Translations under genes and position numbers: made by a program | Part shown: positions 1-11,569 of the stretch, in pieces | How positions within the stretch are numbered: position 1 is the stretch's first letter | How the letters are laid out: each line of letters starts with the position of its first letter | NCBI GenBank assembly: GCA_023238725.1 | Contig: CM041546.1 | Span: 10,230,028-10,294,027 of the forward strand | Direction of reading: 5' to 3' | DNA length: 64,000 nt | Source: Scortum barcoo | Lineage: Eukaryota > Chordata > Actinopteri > Centrarchiformes > Terapontidae | The notes under the pieces: generated by a model | Seen by the model: only the letters and a program-made list of their open reading frames with translations | Told to the model about the DNA's origin: nothing | The model's database searches: none

Positions 1-392
1 CTGTCAGGTAGTTTAATCTTCAGCAGTGCATCATGGTCTATAAGATCATTATATGTTTGTCGTGTTACTGTCCTGTGAGAACCATGTATCAGCCCTGGTT
101 TCAGCTCTGTCACCATCATTTACAAGCTAATCCAGGATTGTTGTTGTTGTTTATATATCTTAAGAAGTTGCAGGATTTTCTCAGCACTTAATCCGGTTAC
201 CAGGGAAAAAAAAATCCATTCAAAATCACCAAATTTGTAGATACATGGTGTCAACGGAGAGCAAGGGGATGGAAATTGTTGTCTGAAAAGTGACTATAGC
301 TGTCAGAAAAATGCATTGGAGTAGAAAGTATAATATTTGCCATGTAAAGCACAAGTACCTCGACTTTTAACTTAAGCACAGTAAGCTACTTA

Positions 393-850
393 CAGTGGTG
401 GAAGAAGTATTCAGATCTTCTACTGAAGTCAAAGTAGAAATACCATTTTCTACAAATACCCATTACAAGTAAAGGTCCTGAATTCATTCAACTGTTACTT
501 TATTAAATGAAAGCACAGAAATATTATCTGCAAAATGTACATAAGGTCTCTAAAGTAATTGTATTCATTGTGCAGTAGCTCTCCTCTCAAAGTTGTCTTG
601 TGTTGTGTTTAATGTTGTAGTTAGTCAATATAGAGCAAACTTTAGATACTCTGTACAGTACCGGTGGACTGGTTGCACAGTACTGCATCATATCATGTGT
701 TTTGATGTAAAAGGTAACTCTTATAGGTGTGAAGTGAGTGTGTCAAAAGCACAATATTTCCCTCTGAAATGTGGTGGATAAGAGGTATAATTCAGCATGC
801 AGTGGAACTTCTCAAGCACAAGTACCTCAAAACTGCACTTGGGCAAATGG
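393..850. repeat. Dispersed teleost repeat
   Basis: cagtggtggaagaagtattc followed by a stretch with aagtaaaggtcctg, and later ctctgaaatgtggtgg and aagcacaagtacctcaaaa, matches a repeat pattern I recognise from many percomorph genomes. The copy is diverged and its boundaries are approximate. I cannot assign its class. Confidence 0.5.
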
Positions 851-1039
851 ACCTCACGGTTGCATTGCCTTGACTTGTGTGAGGCTGTGCACGGTTGGAT
901 CAATATCGTGAACTTCTCAGCGCATCACGGCTGTCACGAACACCGAAAATCGAGTGACAGTGAGTTTTTTTTTTTTTTTTTTTTAAACTCACTCTCCCCA
1001 CCTCTGATCTCCACCCATCATCACTACTTAGTGCTTCGT

Positions 1040-1168
1040 CATTGCTGCGACACCGCCTCTCCGTGGAAACCGGATCGATGGTGTCCACCTCGTCCTGAGG
1101 GGAAGGGAGACGCCGGAACCACGACGTCAGGCGGATCGGCGCGCGGAGGACACCTTCAGCTCGCTCAG
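1040..1168 (+). promoter_or_regulatory. epb41: Candidate distal first exon and CpG-rich promoter of epb41
   Basis: A locally CpG-rich stretch runs from about 1030 to 1200 and ends in a good donor (tcgctcag|gtgaga, exon end 1168). It has no long open reading frame from an ATG: the ATG at about 1078 stops after six codons, so this would be a 5' untranslated exon. Mammalian EPB41 uses several far-upstream alternative first exons, so this is the expected position. The exon's 5' edge is not defined by the sequence. Confidence 0.5.
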
Positions 1169-4100
1169 GTGAGACTCTCACGCGCCGCCATCGCCCTTTT
1201 TTTTATGCGCACCTTTTTTGTTTTGTTTCCCCCTCTCTCTCTCTCTCTGTCTGTCTGTCTCCATTTCCCTTTTCCCCATTCCTCCCGTCGGCAGGTCGCT
1301 CCGAGTTCACTGCGCCGCATTTAGAGGGATTATGTCAAATGCGACGAGGTCAGGGGATGTTTGTGCCGCCAGCCCGCGGAGAAAAACAAGAAACAAGAGC
1401 AGGGCTGCTGTACTTATTTTCAGAGTGCGCGATAAAGAAATGAATGTCTGCAGAAGCTTTGGTGGAAGGCTGCTGTCAGCACCCCTCCAGAGACCAAACA
1501 CTTTGCAGAAACCTCAGGCTTAACGATCAGAAATCGAGAGAACACACAGTGATTCTACGGGAAGGGATGTAAATGATATAAGGTCTGTTTATTATGGTGA
1601 TGACAGGAGTAGAAATGGTTGTTGTGATGTATTTATTTTTGACCTAAACAGCTGATTTAGTTCAACTATCTACCTACTGCCTGGTAACTTTGTTCTCTCT
1701 AAGATAATTTCTTCAGCTTTCACAGAGCCCATCAGTTATGCGATTAAAATACAATTTGTCTAAGTACCTTTATTTTTAGATCTACAGCGGTGCACTCATT
1801 AGGTTATTTATTATGCAAAGTAGATCTGTGAAGATTCTCAGTCATCCAGATCATGATAAGATGAATTGGAAGAAAGTCACTTTGACTTGCTTAAGGTACT
1901 GGAAGACTTTAACTTACTTAGAAATTATGCAAAATAGGGGTTTACCTGAGTGCCGTGCATCCTCTTGACAGTGTGTACTGCCACATTTTTTTTGTTTTAA
2001 CTGTATGAAAACTCTGTCATGTGTCCTGTTGCATTTTTACTTAACTGACACACTCTCCCCCCCCCCCTCTCTCTCTCTCTCTAACCTGGTCTCACTGTCT
2101 GGGATTGTCCGTGCAATCAACAATGACCCTCTGTGTGGATGTGATGTGAGTATCCATTAAAGTTTTATGATTTAGCTGTTGTCTGGTTTTTTTGGAGGGT
2201 GCTGCGGTGTTGTTTTGCATGCAGCACACACACTCTGGCCTTTGTTTTACTTTATCAGATCTACCTGTGCAAATGGGTCCTCCTTAATGCACCGCAGTAT
2301 AACCTAAAGAGAGTATGCAATTTAATTAAACAGCCCCGCTCTCGGCTGCAGAGGAGCATTTCATTTATATTAATGCAACGATTCTGTGGAGTCACGTCTC
2401 AGTCTTTATAGAGACTTTTTAATATTAATACTTAATGACTTCTATCCGACATGGCATTTGCTCTGGGATTTGAGTGCAGACTTCGCAGACTCCCTCTGTA
2501 TTTTCTTCATGCATGTATTCGCTGTAGGTGGGCCAGGTTGGATATTTCTTCCCTGATTCTTTTTTTATTTGTTTGAAAAAAGTGGCCACTATTTCTCAAC
2601 TGTGGCTATTTTCTTCATATCCCAGGACTTTATTTCATCAAGAAGTAATTTTATGACAGACTCATAAAATATGTATGACACCCTTTTTAACACTCAGCAT
2701 CAAGCAGATCTGAATAAGAGACTGTGAGGGAATCTCAATGAGAGCTTTGGTACCTTGGTTTGTGTGGTGTTATATTGGCCTGCTGGTGACCACATCAGAC
2801 AAAGTTTGGGAGGGGTAGCATGTGCGTGTCGCCCTAAGGCATCTGGACGCAAACACATCTTTATCTCTCATGAACACATGCTCCCAGCATGCCTTACCGC
2901 TCTATGCTGAGGTAGATTAGTGTTGGTGGGATTCCCTCTAGAGTGTTTTTTTTAAATAAGTGCGTATTATTACAAGTATTATGAGTAAGACTCAAAGTGT
3001 ACATGTCTATACTCCGTGTCAGTGCAAAGGAGACATAAGGATTTGCAATTGCAGTGCAGCGCTCAATATGTGTAGAGAATTTAGGGAACCTGTCACACAG
3101 AGTGTTCAGTCAACACAGCCACATGCCTGTGAAAAAAGGAGTCATTTGCCATCTCTCCACTAGGTGGCAGCGTAAACTAAGAAAATGTGTCCATTTACAG
3201 TAGCAGCTGATGATCCTACACAATCTAGCATGTACTTAGTGGCCTAGAATGTCAAGCCTTCAGCGTACTGTGAGCTCCTGGGCTTGCTATGGTGGAGATC
3301 TCAGGTGACATCGGAGCGTTGCCTATTAATAGAAGCATTTCATTTCCAATCTGAATCATGGCTTTGCATTGGATGTGGATGCAAATGTTTATGGCGGTTA
3401 GATGCAGAAAATCCATGACATTTTTGTTCTTGGGGAAAGTTGTCTCTCTTTGTGTAGTTCATAGCACGAGATGAATCTACAGCGTAATGTCCCGACTCTT
3501 CTCTTTTGAAGAAACATCAAGCTGTGTAATTTCAGTTCCCTACAGCTTGTGTGAAGGTGAGAATTCAAACTTAGCCTGAAACAAGAAAGACGGGCAAAAT
3601 GTCTCCTGGCAGGAAGGGGCCGAAACATGGAACAGTCCTGATTCATAAATTCTTTATGACATAATGGTGTGCCATGAATATTGATGCGCTGTTACCATCT
3701 ATCCCGTTAGTGCTCCTGAGAGCTAAGATCCTGAGCACAAATAAAAAAACAATTAAAAAACCCACCCCACAACCATGCCTTCATCACATGCACTCAAAAT
3801 TCATGTTTAAAACATTTTTCAAGCTGCACAAGTTGTTTTACATAAGATCCAGGAGGGATGGCGGCACTGTGATGTGTACCCAGATGCAGTATTGAAAGTC
3901 AGAGGGAGATGAATTGGGTGGAAGTGGTATGGGGCATTATGTAATCACTGAGTGATGGAGCCAGAGAGGGATAAAGATGTTCCAAATAAACATAACCCCC
4001 GTGCACTCAGCTGGAGTAATGCACTGCGCCATCGTATGTGCGTGTCAGCCTCTGCTTTTGAACAAATGAGGGAGGGAGAGTGATGGGGGGGTGGAGGGTG

Positions 4101-4349
4101 GGAGGGGGACAGAAAGTGTGCGTCAGTGTTTTGGGTGTGTCTGCCGTGTGAGAGGCTCGTCTCAGAGTCTGTGGTTCCAGTCTGTCGCTGTCTCGTGGGA
4201 CTTTGGGTCTGTGAGTGCTGCTCCTCTTCTCCTCCCCTCTCTGCTCTGTCTCTCCCGGGTCCAGCTCGACACCTGCTCCTTTGCAGTTGAGGCAGGGCAG
4301 GGCAGGGGTTCCTAAGCAACTGAAGGCAAACGCGAGTAGTTCATGTACA

Positions 4350-4682
4350 CTCTTTGTTTCTCTTTCCTCTTGCGCTTCCTCTGTCATCTTTTGACCGACT
4401 CACTCCATCCAAAGGTGCAGCGGGGGAAAAACAGAAATTAACTATATCCAAAAGTACTCTCTGTTTGCACCCAGTTGGGATTCATCCAGTTCTTCCTGCT
4501 AATGTAACGTGTTTCTGTAAATGTTTAACGCCACCAGTTTGTGTGCAAAAGCGCCGCTTGTTTGTCATCACCGTGTTCAGTGATCAAAGTCTAAAAAAGG
4601 AAAAAAATGATTGTGGGCCGTTACCAGCTTCTGTGTCTCTGTTGATGCTTCCTTTCGGACTTTATGAAATCACTTTTGCACA
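4350..4682 (+). promoter_or_regulatory. epb41: Possible second alternative first exon of epb41
   Basis: A stretch after a CT-rich, G-rich region (4080-4320) ends in a strong donor, tgcacag|gtaagac, near 4682. There is no recognisable protein signal, so it could only be an untranslated leader exon. Support is weaker than for the exons near 1.1 and 5.8 kb because the stretch is not CpG-rich. Confidence 0.2.
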
Positions 4683-5519
4683 GGTAAGACTTTTTATTCA
4701 CTAAATAGCAGATTAATTGCCCAGAAGTGACATGTGACACACATGCCACATGAACCTGCCTCTGTGATGGCTCCTAACTCCCGTGTGTCCTGAGAATAAT
4801 GAACCACTTCACCTACCCCCTTCTGCCTATGAGCCGTATGGCCCTAATGGGGTCAGGCAGATGGGTGGGGACCATGCCGGGGTCCATGAAGACAGCTTGT
4901 GTGTGTGACGAGACGCACGTGTGTGTGTGCTGGTTTGTTTTCAAATCTTTGATATAATCACATACATTTCCAGCACTTTTTTTCTGCATCTCCCTCCCAG
5001 TGAATTTTATAGTGTGCCTTTCTTTTTCAATACCTCCCCAACTGGCTGAAGGTTGAGCTCCTGACACCCCTCCTTTACCGTGCACATGAATGCACCATGC
5101 TGGTGCCTGAAAAGACTGGGCAAGACTCCGAGGGGAGTATTGCTGTGGCCTCTCTGCCTCCCTCCTGTTCCTGGACATTGTACTGTGTTAATGATTGCAC
5201 TCTTCAGCCCGCCTTCCTCCATGCCTGGTGGGGACTGTTGCAAGGAGGCTCAGTGTATTGTGCCAACATAGCGACGAGCCCTGAGTTCAAACTTGACAAT
5301 AGAAACACACCCTTTTTGTATGAGTATAAATATGTGCAGATGATAGCAGAAATCCATTTATGAGCACATGCGAACACTTATGGAGTGTTTTTTTTTTTTC
5401 GACTGCTGCAGCTTTTTTCATATTTTTACATTCACATGATCTTAACACAGATTTAAGATGTGTGTCATGGAGCAGTTGTGGTCAGCTTGATATGAAAGTG
5501 TGTGTGTGTGTGTCCTCCG

Positions 5520-5793
5520 CCTCTCTCCCTACACGCGGGTCGCGCGCGAGGCGTGCCGGTCGGAGCTCGGTTGGTCGGCGCGAGTCCGAGCCTCACCGCG
5601 AGACTCCGCCCCTTTTTTTTTTTTTTTTACTAGCGTCGGACACCTTCGGCACAACAAAGCATGTGTCGCTCCGCAACATTGTTTCTCCTCTGAACGCGCA
5701 GGAATACGGGCTTTTGTCGGATTTTATTTTTGTGCCTATTTCGCGCCCTTTGCCCCCCTCCCTCACCAGCAACTGATGCAAATCCCAGAATAG
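5520..5793 (+). promoter_or_regulatory. epb41: Candidate proximal first exon and CpG-rich promoter of epb41
   Basis: The sequence turns abruptly GC- and CpG-rich at 5520-5620 (many cgcg and cgag steps) and then runs into a leader that ends in a strong donor, cccagaatag|gtaaga (exon end 5793). The next downstream acceptor is the coding exon at 11562, just ahead of the start codon. This fits an alternative untranslated first exon. The tract of T residues at 5613-5629 lies inside it. Confidence 0.5.
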
Positions 5794-8700
5794 GTAAGAT
5801 GAATGTGAGGTGAGATGTATGGCGCTTCTCGGTGGTGGTGGTGGTGGGGGGGAAGTTGGTGTTTATTTGTTTTGTTGTGCGTCCGGCGCCATTTTCATAC
5901 ACAGATTGTTTAAATGTCCCGGCACGCTGGTCCGACCGACACCGCCTCGGACTGTTTCGAGGTTTCATTTATTTAAAAAAAGAAAAAGAAAAAGTTGGGA
6001 ATTGAAGACATTTTAGGTGATGTTACCACGCAGCGTGTAAACGATATTTTAGTTCAGGCAAATTGAAGTTCATGTCGCCTGTGTGTTTCTCTGTGGAAAC
6101 AGCAGCCGAGTTGCTCCATCTCCCAGAAATCAGAGCGCTCCGTGATGGAGATGTTTTTGTATAAATGAATGTAATGTAATTTATTACTCTGCTTAAGGAG
6201 CCAGCACTGTTTATTTTTTAAAATTATTTTTAAAATGAAAAGTCACTTCACTAAATTGTCTCTCTGTTTTTGTATTAAGACCAACAGTGTGATATTTGTT
6301 TAAAAATTGTAGCTAAATGATAACCATATGGAGAAAAAAAAAAAATTTCTGTTAAATTTTAGTGCTTTGTGTCCTTCCATCTTCACATTAAATTCAGTAT
6401 AGGGGTCTGTATGATGTGTAAGAGGGAACAAACATCCTAAATTAGGTTGAAGCTGGTTTGATTAGCACATCTTGGTCCCCTAAATCATTCATAGGTCTCA
6501 TAGTTATTGTTCCGGATCCGCTTGTGTCTCCTCATGTCAGGATGCTCTCGGTCTCCAGTGCCTCTCTGTGAGGTGTGTTACTGCCAAGACAGCTCAGATG
6601 ATGTTGTTGTTGTTGGTGGTGGTGGTGGTTTCTTTTTTTATTTTTGCTTCAGAGCTAACGTTGTCGTTGGATTTCATTTTCTGCTTGACTTGACATCACT
6701 TGCTTTTACCCCAACAGGAATGTGTACAGGTTAAAATATATCCATCTTCGCTGGAGGGCGGCAAATGAGAGAGTGTGTGTGTGTGTGTGTGTGTGCACGC
6801 CTGTACCACCCATAACACACTTAAGAGAAACTCATCCAATAAGCCTCATCTCCATTGATGACACCACTGGATATATATAGTCAGATAATCTTTTATGAAG
6901 CGCTGCAGATATGACGTAGGAAGGACGAGGGGGAGGCAGGGGCAGCGTTAATGCAGAGGGAGTGGCAGGTGCTTGCGTGAGTGGTGGAAGTGAACGCAGA
7001 GGTTAAAAAATGACAGAGATAAGACCCGGGGGCTCGGGGTCTCCTGTACTGCTGAATCAGCGGTGTTGTGAACGCAGAGCTGTTGAAATGATGCTGAAGG
7101 ATGTCTTAGGCTCTGCTGTGTGAGAGTGAGGTCACCGAGGTCCCAGAAGAGCTTGCTGGTGTTAATCCTCTTTTGGGAGTTATGATGCATTCGTGCTGTT
7201 AGACTACTACTCTGTTGTGTGAGCATTACTAAATAGGGAACAGACTCCACACACTGGACAGCATCGTCTGTGCTTTCCTTTGTGTACGAGGGATGCTGTG
7301 GATTTAACCAGTTCAAAGACCTCCAAAAAAGAAACCAAACTCTACCTAAGACTTACACAAACAATTCTAAAGTTCAGTCATTTTATTAGAATATGTGAAT
7401 TGAGTACAGTAGTCTTTTTAAAACAGCTAATGACTCCTACTGTCTAGTCACACGTGGATTTTGTGTTTCCAGTGTTGGAAAAAAGAGCACTCCGTCGTAA
7501 TGTGCTCTAATGTACAGACATACTACTCTCTCAATGGGCTTTGGCTGAGGTGGTGTTGGAAATGGATTCAGAACTGCTTTCAGGGCAACCGCAGTAAATC
7601 AATCAAGCTACTTCATACTTTTCCCATGTTGGTTCATGTTACAGCATCAGGCTCACAGACCATCTGTGTGTATTGATTAGTTTAGAACTGGGTTTGGGAT
7701 AGGTTTACACAGAGGACTGGACTAAAATAAATCCTTTGTAGCTCTCCTTGAGCCACGAGATATATTGTCACAGAATCTATGATCACGGTGCTTCGTTGAA
7801 AGCTTGATCACGATTTTAATTTGAAAGAGTCGCTCCACATATGTGTCACCATCAATTTAAAACCATGCAGTTTTATTTTACGCTTTTGATTGTTTAATGA
7901 GAAGTACACGTGTGCCTTATCATACCTGAAGATGCTTGCCCATTTTGTGTGTATTCAGTGTTGCTACGGGAGGCTTGTGTGCATCAACTGAACGTACAAA
8001 CAGTTAAGCCAGGCACGTGTTCGCGTGTATGTTGGCATGTGGCTCTGTGTTTACTTAGAGAGGTTAATAGGAGCCACCATGTGGCCAGAGGACTGATATA
8101 TTGGCCTTCGGTTCATTTCTGTTGATTTTCAGCCAGGTAGGAGGGGCTCCACCTAAAACCATGAATCAGCACAACTGATCGTCACAGTTCTTCTGCCAGC
8201 TTTTCCCTCTCTCACTCCCCCACACACCGAAAAACACAGATGCATGCACACCCACAGAGACAGACTGAGAGATGGAGAGAGAGAATCAGAGTGGAAGGAG
8301 ACACTGAGATAGATACTGCAGCCAGGTAGATAGATGGAGATAATCCCACTTGGTCACTTGGGGGCTGATTAACTCTAAACTCCTTCTAATTCCTTAAGCC
8401 TACTCTCAGTACCCAGGAAACATGCTTTCTTTTTGTCCTAATATTCCTACAGGGTGAAGTTATTTCTCTTATCAGTGTTGTTAAGGAGGGGCTGGCGAAT
8501 TCACTCAGAACGAATGAAACCTATCTCTTCTTTCTTAAAAAAGATGCTATATTTGTTGGAGTGTGTGCAGCTGCGCACACATGCATGCACATGTGCATTT
8601 GAGTGTTGTGTGCAGTACGCTGTGAACAGAAATAGACATGAGCTTGTCTGTAAAGGCTAACTAATGAGTCCCTGCATCCTGAGCACATGTAGCTATTTAT

Positions 8701-9565
8701 ATACTATTCTGCCTCCTCCTTCTCCGCAAGCTCTTCCTCATTCAGCCCACTCATCTCATTTCATATCAACATACACACACACTCTAATGCACGACAGCAG
8801 CACTCCAGCATCACTGGCAAATAATATGAAGCCTTATACATGTATATTAAAATACATTTTTAAAAACAGAGACTTGGATTAATGGAGAATTAAAGCAAGT
8901 AATCGGGTTAACATCAATTTAAACTGCACAGTTTTAATTGGAACAGTTGATACATTTGAAATATCCACAAATATGAAAATTATTTGAACTCCAGGAGTCA
9001 AGTAAAATGTCACCTTTACTGTAAGTGAAATTTACTGGGTCAATTCAAATTGTAAATAAACTTCCTTTGGGAACAGTAAATTCAGTCACAAGTCACAGAA
9101 ACTCTAAATCAGACCCTGATTGAGCTCCAGCCCTGGCGTTTGCACCTGATCCTGCAGCCCTTCGCAAGCTCCCTCTCGCCAGAGGGTGGCCTACTTCATC
9201 TATAATTTAGCTCATTAGAGACACTAATTATGTAGGATCGAGGGCAATTTTTTCCTCTCCTTTAAAGCAATATTTCATCTAATTACCTCTGCACTAAAAA
9301 AGAAATATGCCTCATGTTATGAGAGATTGATGCTGTATTGAGAGATCCTGTGGTGTTGCTGCCGCTGTCTCAATCAGTCATGATGCAGGTTAGCCCTGCT
9401 CAGCTGGCTGATAGCAGAGATGTTAGATAGGCAACACAAAATGGAGGAGGCAGCAGACACAAGCTCAGCTGGTCCATTAGGAGCATGTCTGTTTCCTGAC
9501 AATCACAATTGAGATGACAGAGCATTAAAAGACCCAGAGGAGCCTGAAAGCACTGATGCATACTG

Positions 9566-9566
<1 letters not shown>

Positions 9567-9608
<42 letters not shown>
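9567..9608. repeat. (TG)n microsatellite
   Basis: About 20 uninterrupted tg units in the long leader intron of epb41. A shorter (gt)n tract lies at 6772-6795. Confidence 0.95.
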
Positions 9609-9609
<1 letters not shown>

Positions 9610-11569
9610 AGGTGACCTAGGGAATAGGCCTATGGGGGGGTCTTGTGGGGGGAAGGGTAGGCAGGATTAGTTATAGTGTGCAGCACAGTTATTGGTCACT
9701 GGACACAAACAATGGGAGGGCTAAAGAGGATTTGGTCTGTGTGCGTAACCCCTCCTCCCCTCCTGCTGTCCTGTGGTGCCAATGGGAAGTGTATGGTATA
9801 GAGGGCTGGGCTGCACCCTTTGGGGCGGCCCTGTACATCTGGAAGATTGGCCTGTCTGCCTGTCTAGCATTTCCCCTCCCCCACTTTATACAGGCCAGGG
9901 TGAGACTTGAACTACATATGGAAGAGACAGACACAGCCAACACCAATTAGACATACTCCAGACAGGATGCAAATTGGTGTCATTGAAGACAAACAATCGA
10001 CTGTGACGTGAGCCATTGTAACTGCTGAATCTAACTCTGGAGAGGTGTAGCGTGATTGCATAATACCTGTGGTGCGTTTCAGTCAGTTGTGTGATTTAAT
10101 CAGCTGGTTTGAAGTTTCTAAATATACCAGAACTGTCCTCTCGCTGCCACAGTGGTGAATCAAAGTTGTGTTCATTAAACTCCAAAGCCCTCGCAGTACA
10201 TTATTGAGGACAGTATGCTTGCACTGTTACATAGCGACAGCAGTTTTGATGTTTTCCATAACTACAGTACAATCAGGTTGGAAAAATCATACGGTTAAAA
10301 CCGTCTTTCATGTTAAATGTAATATAGCCCGAACATGACTGGATTATTTGTGAAAGAAACTGATATCGTACATAAAAGATATGCAAGATAATGTTGATTT
10401 TTCAGTTAGTGTCCCATAAATTAGTTTTTTTTACACATAAATGTTTACATAGTAAGTCAATATCAGCTGGCATGATATACCAATAAATATTTAGGATTAT
10501 TTTATCATCTTGTGGTATGTACCTTCATATCGCCTGGTCCTGGCACCTCAGATGACCTGTGCAGGATGGGCTTGTGTCGGATGAGGAGCCAGGCATGCTT
10601 GGCGAGGATGATCCAGGCTGTGCTAATATGCAGCTCCAGAGCAGAATGCCTCCTTTGTGTCAGTGGGATTTAATGAGTCTATGATAGGCAGTGCTGCAAG
10701 CTTGCCCTCAGAACTCCATGTAGACACCGACACACTTTTCAACAAGGAAGGCCATTGTGTGGTGAAGCCGTGTTTGTGTGTGTATGTGTATGCATGTGCC
10801 TTTGAGTTGGAATATAATCTGTGGGTGGCAGTTGGCTTTGTGTTTAATGGAATAAGTCTTGTTTATGCCACTCAGGGTAGGCGACTGACAAAAACGTAAA
10901 GCAGCAATGTAAGTGAATTATTGAAATATTTGGTATGGTAAAATCATGGTAAACTGCTCTTGAGCAATTTACCATGAATTACAATAATCAGCGCATCAGC
11001 CAAAATGATCAAATATTTAGTGAGAAAAATGAAGTATGCATACAGATGACCCTATTTGCATGATAATAATGTTTTCTAATGCATTGTCATTATGCATTAA
11101 AAAAGATAAATGATAAATTGTAGGCCTCTTTTGTTTATATTATGTGCATACTATTTAACAACAATTTTTTTTGTTGTGGTTTGTAGAACTGCAACTAACA
11201 ATTTTCAATATTGCCGCTTTAAGGTGCCGATTATTTACAAATCTGAAAACCTCCAGCAAATTTAAGAACATAGAACACACTTGCTTGAAAATAAATTAAA
11301 CGAAACAAAATCAGTGCTTATTCATTTTAAGTTTTTCCTCAGCACAGATTATTTATCGCATCATTACAATACAGTTCATGTATGACATTTGCTTGCCATT
11401 CACACAAAGTGAAGTGTAATGTTTCCTACACACAGGCTAATAGTCCACTGCTCCTAATCTTATTTGTTGTGTTCCAAGTATAGCCGTGTTGTGCACTGTC
11501 ACACTCTGTACAGCGCCATGACCTTTCTCCATCTCTGACTCCCTCCTGTTCTCCTTCCCAGTGGCTACC

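Larger units (their letters stand above)
1169..11561 (+). other. epb41: Leader introns of epb41
   Basis: Apart from the candidate first exons near 4.7 and 5.8 kb and the microsatellites, I see no coding exon, RNA gene or conserved protein signal here. Open frames in this stretch are short and lack splice support. It ends at the acceptor ccttcccag just before the start codon exon (11562). Confidence 0.6.

Noticed and set aside
5500..5968. Open frames of 88-138 codons around the CpG-rich exon near 5.6 kb
   Set aside because: They run through poly-T and GC-rich leader sequence with no protein similarity; the region is better explained as an untranslated first exon and promoter.
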